Both the position numbers and the translations under genes were made by a program. From Ga0077527 sp964433345 (GTDB lineage Bacteria; Pseudomonadota; Gammaproteobacteria; Burkholderiales; SG8-41): DNA of 64,000 bases. Location: contig CAYSQJ010000002.1 of NCBI GenBank assembly GCA_964433345.1, positions 124,001 through 188,000 of the forward strand, given 5' to 3'. Positions 50,831 through 59,287 of the stretch are shown here, one piece after another (the first letter of the stretch is position 1; each line of letters opens with the position of its first letter). The notes under the pieces are model-generated. The model had not been told where the DNA came from. It did no database searches and worked only from the letters and a program-made list of their open reading frames with translations.

Positions 50831-51508
50831 TCAGCCCAGCACCTGCACCAGCCAGCGGCCGATGTCCGCGACTTCCTCCATGCACACCGAGTGCTGCATC
50901 GGATACTCGTGCCACTCGACGGCATAGCCGGACTGGTTCAGCAGGTCGCGCGAATTGCGGCCCATCGCATAGGGCACCACCGGATCCTGGGTGCCGTGGG
51001 CCATGAACACCGCGGTTTTCGCATTGGCCGGCGCCGCTTCCTGCGCGAAGCTTTCGGCCAGCGGCAGATAGGTCGACAGCGCCATCACCCCGGCCAGTTT
51101 TTCCGGATGGCGCAGCCCCGTGTGCAGCGCGATCGCACCGCCCTGCGAAAACCCGGCGAGCACGATTTTCTCCGCCGCGATGCCGCGCGCAATCTCGCGT
51201 TCGACCAGTTCGCCGATCTGCGCCTGCGACTCGCGAACACCTTTCTCGTCCGCCTTGCGCGAGCGTCCCTCAAGGTCGCCGAAGGACACGTCGTACCAGG
51301 CGCGCATCACGTAGCCGTTGTTGATGGTCACCGGCCGCATCGGCGCATGCGGAAAAACGAAACGGATGCCGGGTGCGCCGGCGAGGTCCAGCTCGTTGAC
51401 GATGGGCACAAAGTCATTGCCGTCGGCGCCGAGGCCGTGCATCCAGATCACGGTGGCGGTCGGGTTTTTGGCGGTTTCGAGTTCTATTGTTTCGAGGGCT
51501 TGGGTCAT
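50831..51508 (-). CDS. carboxylesterase/acyl-protein thioesterase-like hydrolase
   Basis: A 225-residue alpha/beta hydrolase of the phospholipase/carboxylesterase family. WMHGLGADGNDF is the oxyanion region, the nucleophile is in LAGFSQGGAIAL (about 118), the Asp in THGTQDPVVPYA (about 168) and the His in PMQHSVCMEE (about 203). Cytoplasmic, no signal peptide. It hydrolyses short esters or acyl-protein thioesters. It stands alone between repeats and the oxygenase gene. Confidence 0.92.
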   Translation of the reverse strand: MTQALETIELETAKNPTATVIWMHGLGADGNDFVPIVNELDLAGAPGIRFVFPHAPMRPVTINNGYVMRAWYDVSFGDLEGRSRKADEKGVRESQAQIGELVEREIARGIAAEKIVLAGFSQGGAIALHTGLRHPEKLAGVMALSTYLPLAESFAQEAAPANAKTAVFMAHGTQDPVVPYAMGRNSRDLLNQSGYAVEWHEYPMQHSVCMEEVADIGRWLVQVLG

Positions 51509-51535
51509 GGTTGAAGAATTAAAAGTCAAAGGCTT

Positions 51536-51571
51536 TAGCCACAGAGGGCACAGAGAACACAGAGAAAAACC
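51536..51571. repeat. CTCTGTG-type repeat, copy 3 (inverted)
   Basis: TAGCCACAGAGGGCACAGAG then AACACAGAGAAAAACC. It faces copy 4 in opposite orientation about 70 bases away, forming an inverted pair between the esterase and mog genes. Confidence 0.8.
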
Positions 51572-51639
51572 AAGGCAGCACTTCCAGTCTTCAGGCAGTC
51601 CGGCTTTGTTGGCGATCATTGAGCCCGCCATGGAAAACC

Positions 51640-51683
51640 CAAAAGAAAACTCTGTGCTCTCTGTGTCCTCTGTGGCTAGGTTT
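51640..51683. repeat. CTCTGTG-type repeat, copy 4
   Basis: AAAAGAAAACTCTGTGCTCT then CTGTGTCCTCTGTGGCTAGG, matching the copies at 34384 and 34565. It overlaps the last codons of mog. Confidence 0.8.
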
Positions 51684-52305
51684 TAGGTTTTTCCCGCAAT
51701 GCCGACTTTGGCCTGAACGCCTTGCACACCGCGTCATTGGTCTCGATGTACGGCCCGCCGATGAGGTCGATGCAGTAGGGCACCGCGGCGAAGATGCCGT
51801 GGACCAGCGGTTTGCCGGCGTCGTCCTTCAGGCCTTCGAGGGTTTCCTTGATCGCCTTTGGCTGGCCGGGGAGGTTGATGATCAGCGCGCCGGTCTTGCG
51901 GCCCTCGCCGCTGACGCGGAAGCGGATCACCGCGACCTGCCGCGACAGGATCGCGGTGGGCACGAACTTCAGGCTGACCTGGCGCATCTGCTCGCCGAAA
52001 CCGGGCATTTCCCTGTCGCCGACGGCGAGTGTGGCCTCGGGGGTGACGTCGCGCAGCGCCGGGCCGGTGCCGCCGGTGGTCAGCACCAGGTGGCAGCCTT
52101 CGTGGTCCACCAGTTCCCTCAGCGTGTCTTCGATGACCGGCCGTTCATCGGGAATCAGACGCGTCACCGCCCTCCACGGCGGATCGCTGATCGCCTGCCG
52201 GAGCCATGCCTCGAGTGCGGGCAGGCCTTCGTCCTTGTAGACGCCTTGTGAAGCGCGGTCGCTGACCGACACGAGGCCGATGACAAGTTCTGCGGGGTTC
52301 GACAT
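51676..52305 (-). CDS. mog: molybdopterin adenylyltransferase
   Basis: A 209-residue MoaB/Mog fold protein that adenylates molybdopterin before molybdenum insertion. GLVSVSDRASQGVYKDEGLP at the N-terminus and LVLTTGGTGPALRDVTPEAT (about 80) are the family signatures, and INLPGQPKAIKETLEGL lies near the C-terminus. Its tail (FRPKSALREKPKT) is formed partly by a CTCTGTG-type repeat. Neighbouring yjgA/darP is on the same strand, 16 bases upstream. Confidence 0.93.
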   Translation of the reverse strand: MSNPAELVIGLVSVSDRASQGVYKDEGLPALEAWLRQAISDPPWRAVTRLIPDERPVIEDTLRELVDHEGCHLVLTTGGTGPALRDVTPEATLAVGDREMPGFGEQMRQVSLKFVPTAILSRQVAVIRFRVSGEGRKTGALIINLPGQPKAIKETLEGLKDDAGKPLVHGIFAAVPYCIDLIGGPYIETNDAVCKAFRPKSALREKPKT

Positions 52306-52321
52306 GGCGCGGATTATAGCC

Positions 52322-52846
52322 TCAGGCTGCGGCGTCGCCGGCAGTGTTCCGCGCCTCGAGCACCGCCTTGATCATCTGGAACAGCGCGCGGAAATGTTTG
52401 GGCGGCTTGCCGCGCGCGCGCTCCTCGGTGGTGTTGCGGATCAGCGTGCGCAGCTGCTGGCTGTCGGTGCCGGGGTGGGCGGCGATGAACTCGGCGAGCG
52501 CCGCCGGATCCCCGAGCAGGCGGTCGCGCCAGCGCTCGATGCGGTGCAGCCGCGCGGTCTCCGCGGCCGAGGTCGAACGGAAGCCGTCGAGCTTCTCGCG
52601 GATCGGCTCCGGATCGACCTGGCGCATCAGCTTTCCGATGTACTGCAGTTGCCGCCGCCGCGCGCCATGGGCACGCAGCTTGCGCGCCTCGGTCACTGCC
52701 GCGCGCAGGTTTTCCGGCAGCTCGATGCCGGCGAGTTGCTGCTCATTGAGTTCAACCAGCTCGGCGCCGATGTCCTGCAGCGCGGTCATCTCGCGCTTGC
52801 GCTGGCTCTTGCTCGGCAGATCGTCGAATTCGGGATTGTCTTCCAC
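52322..52846 (-). CDS. darP: DUF615 ribosome-associated protein (YjgA/DarP)
   Basis: A 174-residue protein of the DUF615 family, whose members associate with late 50S ribosomal particles. KSQRKREMTALQDIGAEL and RRRQLQYIGKLMRQVDPEPI are the family signatures. The start is uncertain: a GTG at 52846 (reading VEDNPEFDDLPSK) fits the family N-terminus, but no strong ribosome site is visible and upstream ATG codons exist. It is divergent from pmbA, an arrangement kept in many proteobacteria. Confidence 0.88.
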   Translation of the reverse strand: MEDNPEFDDLPSKSQRKREMTALQDIGAELVELNEQQLAGIELPENLRAAVTEARKLRAHGARRRQLQYIGKLMRQVDPEPIREKLDGFRSTSAAETARLHRIERWRDRLLGDPAALAEFIAAHPGTDSQQLRTLIRNTTEERARGKPPKHFRALFQMIKAVLEARNTAGDAAA

Positions 52847-52922
52847 GGCGGGCAGTGTCAAAAATGAAGCTGTTATGATAACGCCCTTTCCGCGCCGGCC
52901 CTTCCCGGCGTCCAGCAAAACC

Positions 52923-54287
52923 ATGGCATCACGACCCGAATCCAAGCCTGCATCACGGCCTTTCTCCCATGACAAGGCCGCGCTTCAGCAGCTCGTCAGC
53001 GACGCGCTGGCCTATGCGCGCAGCCGCGGCGCGACCGCGGCCGACGCCGAGGCGAGCGAGGGCTTTGGCCAGACCGTCACCGCGCGCCAGGGTGAAGTCG
53101 AAACCATCGAGTACAACCGCGACAAGGGCATCGGCGTCAGCGTCTACATCGGCAAACAGCGCGGCCATGCCTCGAGCTCGGACTTCTCGCCGCAGGCGGT
53201 GCGCGACACCGTCGACGCCGCGCTGGCGATCGCCAAGTACACCGCTTCCGACGACTGTGCAGGGCTCGCCGATCCCGACACGCTGGCCCGCGAGTTTCCC
53301 GACCTCGACCTGATCCATCCCTGGGAAATGCCGGTGGAGCGCGCGATCGAGATGGCCAAGGCCTGCGAGGCCGCCGGTTTCGCGGTGGACAAGCGCATCA
53401 GCAATTCCGAGGGCGCGACGGTGTCCACCCAGCAGTCGCATTTCATCTACGGCAACACCCACGGCTTCCTCGCCGGTTATCCCAGCTCGCGCCACGGCAT
53501 CTGGTGCGCGCTGATTGCCGGCAAGGGCGACGCCATGCAGCGCGACGACTGGTACGAGACCACGCGCGATCCCGCCGAGCTTCCGGCGCCGGAATCCGTC
53601 GGCCGCAAGGCCGGCGAACGCGCGGTGGCGCGGCTGGGCGCGCGCAAGATCGCGACGCAGCAGGTGCCGGTGCTGTTCGAATCCGGCGTGGCCTCCAGCC
53701 TGATGGGGCATTTCGTGTCGGCAGTGTCCGGCGGCAGCCTCTACCGCAAGTCCTCCTTCCTGCCCGACAGCCTGGGCAAGGCGGTATTCGCGCCGATCGT
53801 GCAGATGCGCGACCTGCCGCTGATTCCGAAAGGCCTCGCCAGCAGTGCCTTCGACGAGGAGGGCGTGGCAACGCAGACCCGCGACATCGTCAGGGACGGC
53901 GTGGTGCAGGGTTATTTCCTCGCCACCTACTCCGGACGCAAGCTCGGCATGAAGTCCACCGGCAACGCCGGCGGCAACCACAACCTGGTCATGCAGGACA
54001 CCGGCGAGGACTTTGCCGCGCTGCTGAAAAAAATGGGCAGCGGCCTGCTGGTCACCGAGTTGATGGGGCAGGGCGTCAACTCGGTCACCGGCGATTATTC
54101 GCGCGGCGCAGCCGGCTTCTGGGTGGAGAACGGCGTGATCGCCTATCCGGTGCAGGAAATCACCATCGCCGGCAACCTGAAGGACATCTACAAGAATATC
54201 GTTGCCATCGGCAACGACGTGTCGCGGCGCAGCTCGCGCCAGTGCGGTTCCATCCTGGTCTCGGGCATGACCCTCGCCGGCACATAA
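52923..54287 (+). CDS. pmbA: TldE/PmbA metalloprotease-family protein
   Basis: A 454-residue partner of TldD, with which it forms a peptidase acting on unfolded peptides such as microcin B17 precursors. VETIEYNRDKGIGVSVYIGK and SSDFSPQAVRDTVDAAL are N-terminal signatures; the C-terminal half includes SGRKLGMKSTGNAGG and QGVNSVTGDYSRGAAGF. Like other TldE chains it has no HExxxH. ATG 52923 precedes MASRPESKPASRP. Its TAA is the first part of an AT-rich dispersed motif. Confidence 0.93.
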   Translation: MASRPESKPASRPFSHDKAALQQLVSDALAYARSRGATAADAEASEGFGQTVTARQGEVETIEYNRDKGIGVSVYIGKQRGHASSSDFSPQAVRDTVDAALAIAKYTASDDCAGLADPDTLAREFPDLDLIHPWEMPVERAIEMAKACEAAGFAVDKRISNSEGATVSTQQSHFIYGNTHGFLAGYPSSRHGIWCALIAGKGDAMQRDDWYETTRDPAELPAPESVGRKAGERAVARLGARKIATQQVPVLFESGVASSLMGHFVSAVSGGSLYRKSSFLPDSLGKAVFAPIVQMRDLPLIPKGLASSAFDEEGVATQTRDIVRDGVVQGYFLATYSGRKLGMKSTGNAGGNHNLVMQDTGEDFAALLKKMGSGLLVTELMGQGVNSVTGDYSRGAAGFWVENGVIAYPVQEITIAGNLKDIYKNIVAIGNDVSRRSSRQCGSILVSGMTLAGT

Positions 54288-54320
54288 AAATATTGTTTAT
54301 AATCAAATACTTATATAAAA
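54286..54320 (+). repeat. AT-rich dispersed motif, copy 6
   Basis: The core ATCAAATACTTAT is at 54302-54314, identical to copy 2. The stretch starts within the pmbA stop codon (TAAAAATATTG) and ends 16 bases before the TRAP receptor ATG. Copy 8 has the same layout after a stop codon. Confidence 0.65.
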
Positions 54321-54336
54321 CCATCCTGGAGGATCC

Positions 54337-55437
54337 ATGCAGCGACGTTCATTCCTGAAGAAGGCAGGTCTCGGCGTTGCCGCCGGCGCGATGGCCGCAC
54401 CCGCCATTGTGCGCGCGCAGCCCAACATCCAGTGGCGGCTTGCCTCGAGTTTTCCGAAAAGCCTGGACACGCTGTACGGCGCAGCTGAAATCCTCTCGCG
54501 CCGCGTTGCCGAGGGCACCGAAGGCAAATTCCAGATCCGCGTGTTTGCCGCCGGCGAAATCGTCCCCGGCCTGCAGGTGCTCGATGCGGTACAGAACGGC
54601 ACCGTGCAGTGCGGCCACACCGCGCCCTATTACTACATCGGCAAGGATCCGGCCTTCGCCTTTGCCACAGCGGTGCCCTTCGGACTCAATGCGCGCCAGC
54701 AGAATGCCTGGATGTACTACGGCGGCGGCAAGGAAGCCGTGGCCGAGCTGTTCAGGGAATACGGCTGTGTGCAGTTTCCCAGCGGCAACACCGGCGTGCA
54801 GATGGGCGGCTGGTTCCGCAAGGAGATCAAGTCGGTCGCCGACCTCAAGGGTCTGAAGATGCGTGTTGCCGGACTTGCCGGCCAGGTGCTGGCGAAGCTG
54901 GGCGTCGTCGGTCAGCAGCTCGCCGGGGGCGAGATCTATCAGGCGCTTGAACGCGGCACCATCGACGCCGCGGAATGGGTCGGCCCCTACGATGACGAGA
55001 AGCTCGGTTTCCAGAAGGTCGCCAGGTACTACTACTACCCCGGCTGGTGGGAGGGCGGTCCGCAGCTGTCGACCATCGTCAACATCAAGCAGTGGGAATC
55101 GCTGCCCAAGCACTACAGGTCGATTTTCGAATCGGCCTGCGCCGAAGCGAACGTGCACATGCTCGCGCATTATGACGCGAAGAATCCCGAAGCCCTGAAA
55201 AAACTCGTCGCCGGCGGCGCGCAGCTGCGCCAGTTCCCGAAACCGGTGATGGAGGCCGCGCAGAAGGCGGCTTTCGAGATCTACGACGAGGCGGCGAAGA
55301 AAAGCGCGCATTTCCGCCGCATCTACGCGCAGTGGCTGAAATTCCGCAGCGACCAGTTCCTGTGGTTCCGCGTCGCCGAGATGAGCTATGACAATTTCAC
55401 CTTCACCAGCCCGGTGCGACCGAAGGCGAAGAAATAA
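54337..55437 (+). CDS. TRAP transporter substrate-binding protein (DctP, mannitol/chloroaromatic type)
   Basis: A 366-residue periplasmic receptor exported by the Tat route: RRSFLKK is followed by GLGVAAGAMAAPAIVRAQ. The body shows the DctP fold (IQWRLASSFPKSLDTLYGAA, LKGLKMRVAGLAGQVLAKLG with the ligand-binding Arg, ALERGTIDAAEWVGPYDDEK). Cognate membrane subunits are not adjacent; the DctM and DctQ genes at the right end lie about 7 kb away on the opposite strand and are candidate partners. Confidence 0.9.
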   Translation: MQRRSFLKKAGLGVAAGAMAAPAIVRAQPNIQWRLASSFPKSLDTLYGAAEILSRRVAEGTEGKFQIRVFAAGEIVPGLQVLDAVQNGTVQCGHTAPYYYIGKDPAFAFATAVPFGLNARQQNAWMYYGGGKEAVAELFREYGCVQFPSGNTGVQMGGWFRKEIKSVADLKGLKMRVAGLAGQVLAKLGVVGQQLAGGEIYQALERGTIDAAEWVGPYDDEKLGFQKVARYYYYPGWWEGGPQLSTIVNIKQWESLPKHYRSIFESACAEANVHMLAHYDAKNPEALKKLVAGGAQLRQFPKPVMEAAQKAAFEIYDEAAKKSAHFRRIYAQWLKFRSDQFLWFRVAEMSYDNFTFTSPVRPKAKK

Positions 55438-55495
55438 TTTCACTGCGATCCTGCGGGACATTGACCGGAGACGCCGGACGGGATGACCCGTGACC

Positions 55496-55615
55496 GTAGC
55501 CCGGATGAAGGCCGCAGGCCGGAATCCGGGGACACAGCGGCCGCTTGCGACGACTGCCCCGGATTCCACTTCGTTTCCCTCCAAGAGGATTTCCTTCGGG
55601 GCGCATCCGGGCTAC
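55496..55615. repeat. REP family A element with nested hairpin module
   Basis: GTAGCCCGGATGAAGGCCGC at the left and GCATCCGGGCTAC at the right. Before the right arm lies an insert CTCCAAGAGGATTTCCTTCG then GGGCGC, which is absent from the simple right arms at 34541 and 47870. It fills most of the 222-base gap between the TRAP receptor and Gfo/Idh/MocA genes. Confidence 0.85.
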
Positions 55616-55659
55616 AGCAACCGTGATGCGCTTGCTTTGAAGATATAGGAGAAACCACC

Positions 55660-56637
55660 ATGCTCAACGCAGCACTTCACGGCCTCGGCCGCTGGGGCAA
55701 CCGCCTGACCGACTCGGTCAAGGCCAGTACAAAAATCCGCATCGTCAAAGGTGTCTCGCGCGATCCCTCGCGCCACGCCGAATTCACGCAGAAATACGGT
55801 GCGGTCGTCGTTGCCGACTATGCCGAAGTCCTGCGCGACCCGCAGATCCAGGCGGTCGTGCTCGCCACACCGCACACCCAGCACCATGCCCAGATCATCG
55901 CCGCGGCACAGGCCGGCAAACATGTTTTCGTCGAAAAACCGCTGACACTGAAGCGCGCCCATGCCGAGGAAGCGGTCGAGGCCTGCCGCAAGGCTGGCGT
56001 CACGCTGGGCATCGGCTTCAACCGTCGCCACGCGCCGGCCTTCGTCGAAATGCGCCGCCGCATCACCGCCGGCGACATCGGCCAAGTGCTGCATGTCGAG
56101 GCGAATTTTTCCGGCCCCTCGGGCTGGCAGCTGAAACCCGGTGCCTGGCGTGCTTCGCGCACCGAATCCCCCGCCGGCGGCATGACCCCTCGCGGCGTGC
56201 ATACCCTGGACGCGATGATCCAGCTCGCGGGTCCGGTGGCGGAGGTCTGCGCCCACAGCAGCCGGCGCGCGCTCGCCGCCGACATCGAAGTCGATGACAG
56301 CACGGCGATGCTGTTCCGCTTCTCCGGCGGCGCCACCGGCCAGCTGACCACCATCACCGTCACCGCCGAGTTGTGGCGGGTGCATGTCTTCGGCAGCAAG
56401 GGCTGGCTGGAAATGCGCGGCGACACCGGGCTCGAGTTCCTCGGCAACGACGGCAAGGGCGAGCGTCTCGCCCTCCCCGCCGTGGACAAGGAGCAGCTGA
56501 CGCTGGAGGCCTTTGCCGAAGCGGTGGCCGCGGGCGTGTCCTGCGTGGTGCCGGCGGAAGAGGCGATCAACGGCGTCGCGACGCTGGAGGCGATCATCGC
56601 CTCGGCGGAGAACGGCAAGGCGGTCACCGTCCGCTGA
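55660..56637 (+). CDS. Gfo/Idh/MocA family oxidoreductase
   Basis: A 325-residue NAD(P)-dependent dehydrogenase. N-terminal HGLGRWGNRLTDSV, the EKP motif in VFVEKPLTLK (about 92) and the catalytic His in TPRGVHTLDAMIQL (about 181). The N-terminal Gly motif GLGRWG is slightly unusual for the family. It follows the TRAP receptor after a REP element and precedes an MFS carrier. It is only distantly like the dehydrogenase at 18724. Confidence 0.87.
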   Translation: MLNAALHGLGRWGNRLTDSVKASTKIRIVKGVSRDPSRHAEFTQKYGAVVVADYAEVLRDPQIQAVVLATPHTQHHAQIIAAAQAGKHVFVEKPLTLKRAHAEEAVEACRKAGVTLGIGFNRRHAPAFVEMRRRITAGDIGQVLHVEANFSGPSGWQLKPGAWRASRTESPAGGMTPRGVHTLDAMIQLAGPVAEVCAHSSRRALAADIEVDDSTAMLFRFSGGATGQLTTITVTAELWRVHVFGSKGWLEMRGDTGLEFLGNDGKGERLALPAVDKEQLTLEAFAEAVAAGVSCVVPAEEAINGVATLEAIIASAENGKAVTVR

Positions 56638-56738
56638 AGCCGCCGTTTCGCGCCGGCGCCGTTCGCGGTGCCGGCGTGATATAAGAAAACCTCCCTGAAC
56701 CACCTCATGCCGCCGGCCTGCGCCCGCGGCTTTTTGCC

Positions 56739-57881
56739 TTGCCGATTTACCTCACGCTTGCACTGACGTTCTTCAATTTCACCGGCAACAACGCCATGCG
56801 CGTGTTGCTGACGCTCTACGCGCTGCACCTCGGCGCTTCCGCCACCACCGTCGGCCTCATCGGCGGCCTGCTGTTCGTGTTCCCGGTGCTGCTGTCCTGG
56901 TTTGTCGGCGGACTGGCCGACCGCAAGGCCGCGCGCGGCATCCTGATGTTCGCCGCCTGCTGCGCCGCGGCCTCGCTGCTGCTGATGTATTTCTTTCCGT
57001 CGCTGAAGGTGTTCTATGCCGCCGCCGCGCTCAACGGGCTGGCGCTGTCCTTTTTCCACGTCACGCTGCAGAACCTGATCGGCAATTTCAGCACCCCGAA
57101 AACCCGCGCCCGCAACTTCGCCAACTTCAGCATGATCGGCGCCACCACCAGTTTCGCCGGACCGCTGATGGCGGGGCTGGCGATCGACAATTTCGGCTAC
57201 GACTGGGCCTGTCTCGCCACCGCCGCGCTGTCGCTGGTGGTGATCGGCCTGCTGTTCGCCTTCGGTGACCGCCTTCCGCCGGCGCGCGGCCGCATCAAGG
57301 GCGAGGCAGCGCCGCGCGCGCTGCTCGACCGCAGCGTCATCGTGATGCTGGTCACCGGCGGGCTGGTGCAGCTGGGTTACGACCTGTTCCAGTTCTACGT
57401 GCCGATCCACGGCCACAAGCTGGGCCTCTCGGCCTCGGCCATCGGCGGCGTGCTGGCGACGCTGGCGGTGGCGGTGTTCGTGGTGCGCACCTTCCTCGCG
57501 AAGCTGGTCGACAAATACCCCGGCGAGAAACTGCTGATGTACGTGTTCCTCACCGGCGCAGCCGGCTTCGCGCTGGTGCCCTTCGCCGGAAACGCCTGGG
57601 TGCTCGGCGCCATAGCCTTCGGCTTCGGTCTCGGCATGGGCATCGGCATCCCGCTGACGGTGATCCTGATGTTCGCCAACTCCGCCGAGGGCCGCTCCGG
57701 CCAGACGCTGGGCCTGCGCCTCACCGTCAACAACGCCGTGCGCATGAGCGGCCCGATGGCTTTCGGCGCGTTGGGTGCGGTGGTGGGGGTGGCGGGGGTG
57801 TTCTGGCTGCTGGCGGGGTTGATGCTGGGGGGTGGGGCGTTGGCGCAGAGATTAAAGAGCGGGAAAAAACAAAATTCATAA
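56739..57881 (+). CDS. MFS transporter
   Basis: A 380-residue carrier with about 12 spans. The start is uncertain: TTG at 56739 gives PIYLTLALTFFNFTGNNAMR, an expected first span; the next ATG is 56796. The A motif-like GLADRKAARG follows span 2. The 3' end (57779-57839) is unusually G-rich on the coding strand. The TAA stop lies inside an AT-rich dispersed motif. The substrate is unknown. Confidence 0.83.
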   Translation: MPIYLTLALTFFNFTGNNAMRVLLTLYALHLGASATTVGLIGGLLFVFPVLLSWFVGGLADRKAARGILMFAACCAAASLLLMYFFPSLKVFYAAAALNGLALSFFHVTLQNLIGNFSTPKTRARNFANFSMIGATTSFAGPLMAGLAIDNFGYDWACLATAALSLVVIGLLFAFGDRLPPARGRIKGEAAPRALLDRSVIVMLVTGGLVQLGYDLFQFYVPIHGHKLGLSASAIGGVLATLAVAVFVVRTFLAKLVDKYPGEKLLMYVFLTGAAGFALVPFAGNAWVLGAIAFGFGLGMGIGIPLTVILMFANSAEGRSGQTLGLRLTVNNAVRMSGPMAFGALGAVVGVAGVFWLLAGLMLGGGALAQRLKSGKKQNS

Positions 57882-57909
57882 GTATCTGTTTTTATTATTA
57901 TTTTTTATA
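57878..57909 (-). repeat. AT-rich dispersed motif, copy 7
   Basis: The minus-strand core AACAGATACTTAT corresponds to 57878-57890, preceded on that strand by ATAATAAAA as in copy 3. It overlaps the MFS stop codon (57879-57881) and marks the left edge of the restriction-modification island. Confidence 0.6.
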
Positions 57910-57943
57910 TTCCTTGGGCGACGGCGGTAGTTGAAGATTCTGT

Positions 57944-57972
57944 TTGACTGGGAATTCTGGAGGGCGTAATGT
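57944..57972 (+). promoter_or_regulatory. putative promoter and operator of the methylase gene
   Basis: TTGACT (57944-57949) and TAATGT (57967-57972) with a 17-base spacer. Inverted repeats CTGGGAAT (57948-57955) with ATTCCCAG (57981-57988), and GGAATTC (57951-57957) with GAATTCC (57994-58000), cover the -35 box and the leader, a natural target for autoregulation by the helix-turn-helix head of the methylase. Confidence 0.4.
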
Positions 57973-58003
57973 CCGGTTTCATTCCCAGAGAAAGAATTCC
58001 GAA

Positions 58004-59281
58004 ATGGCTACTGTGCTCCGCACGTCAGCGCCTCAAGGTGCTGTGTATGACTACCTGAAAGCGGCACGAAAGCAGTATTCACAAGTCGAACTGGCCCGCG
58101 AACTGGCCGTCGATACCAGAACCATTCGTCGCTGGGAGGCAAGACAGAGCGAGCCGCCCGGTTACATCATTCCCGCGCTGAAACAACTGGTGTTGCCTCT
58201 CCTTGCGGATCAGCCGGAAGAAGGGGAATTCACTTTTATCGACCTCTTTGCCGGGATCGGCGGTATCCGCGCTGCATTCGAGCAGGTTGGTGGCCGTTGT
58301 GTGTATACGAGCGAGTGGGACGGATTCGCGCAGAAAACCTATTCCGCAAATTACCCGCTGACCCATGTCATTGATGGCGACATCACGCAGGTGGATGCGC
58401 GCGACATTCCTGATCATGATGTTCTTCTCGCGGGTTTTCCCTGCCAGCCGTTTTCGATTGCCGGGGTTTCAAAGAAAAATGCCCTAGGCAGGAAACACGG
58501 CTTCGAGGATGAAACCCAGGGAACCCTTTTTTTCGATGTGGCGAGGATCATCAAGGAAAAGCGCCCGCGCGCTTTTCTTCTTGAAAATGTCAAGAATCTG
58601 CAGTCCCACGACAAGGGCAGGACATTTGATGTTATACGCCGCGCGCTGACCGAGGATCTCGGCTATCACATTCACTGGAAGGTAATTGATGCTGCCCATT
58701 TTGTTCCGCAGCATCGCGAACGTATTCTGATTGTGGGCTTCAGGGAGCCGGTTGGCTTCGACTGGGCAGCGCTGAGATTGCCCGAGAAAGGGAAAGTCAA
58801 GCTCGAAACCATCCTGCACAAAACCGACGGTACTGAACCGGAGTTGCCATGGGATGAGGGGCGGTATTTCGATCATGCGAAGCGGAAGGTCGTCGCAAGG
58901 TACACCCTGACTGATCACCTCTGGAATTACCTTCAGGCGTACGCCGAAAAGCATCGCAAGAAGGGAAACGGGTTTGGTTTTGGGCTGGTTACGGGCAAAG
59001 ACATTTCCAGAACGCTTTCGGCGCGGTACTACAAGGATGGGTCTGAAATTCTGATCAAGCAGCCCCGCAAAAATCCCCGGAGACTTACGCCGCGCGAATG
59101 TGCCCGATTGATGGGTTTTCCCGATACGTTGCGCATTCCGGTTTCCGATACCCGGGCATACAAGCAATTCGGGAATTGCGTGGCTGTTCCGGTGATTGCG
59201 GAAACAGCAAAACTAATGGTTCAGTTTCTACAAGCGGAAGAGCGTCAGCTGGATCTTGTCAATCTGGCAGTTGCCGCCTGA
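58004..59281 (+). CDS. cytosine-5 DNA methyltransferase with N-terminal HTH
   Basis: A 425-residue C5 methylase. Residues 25-46 (YSQVELARELAVDTRTIRRW) form a helix-turn-helix like the regulatory heads of M.EcoRII/M.SsoII-type enzymes. Motif I DLFAGIGG is at 80-87, the catalytic Cys147 is in GFPCQPFS, and motif VI ENV is in LLENVKNL (about 192-199). QRERI-type motif VIII is seen as QHRERILIVGF. GC content is visibly below the flanks, suggesting transfer. With Vsr and an MvaI/BcnI-like nuclease downstream, a CCWGG- or CCSGG-type target is likely; the exact one cannot be read. Confidence 0.93.
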   Translation: MATVLRTSAPQGAVYDYLKAARKQYSQVELARELAVDTRTIRRWEARQSEPPGYIIPALKQLVLPLLADQPEEGEFTFIDLFAGIGGIRAAFEQVGGRCVYTSEWDGFAQKTYSANYPLTHVIDGDITQVDARDIPDHDVLLAGFPCQPFSIAGVSKKNALGRKHGFEDETQGTLFFDVARIIKEKRPRAFLLENVKNLQSHDKGRTFDVIRRALTEDLGYHIHWKVIDAAHFVPQHRERILIVGFREPVGFDWAALRLPEKGKVKLETILHKTDGTEPELPWDEGRYFDHAKRKVVARYTLTDHLWNYLQAYAEKHRKKGNGFGFGLVTGKDISRTLSARYYKDGSEILIKQPRKNPRRLTPRECARLMGFPDTLRIPVSDTRAYKQFGNCVAVPVIAETAKLMVQFLQAEERQLDLVNLAVAA

Positions 59282-59287
59282 TCCTGC

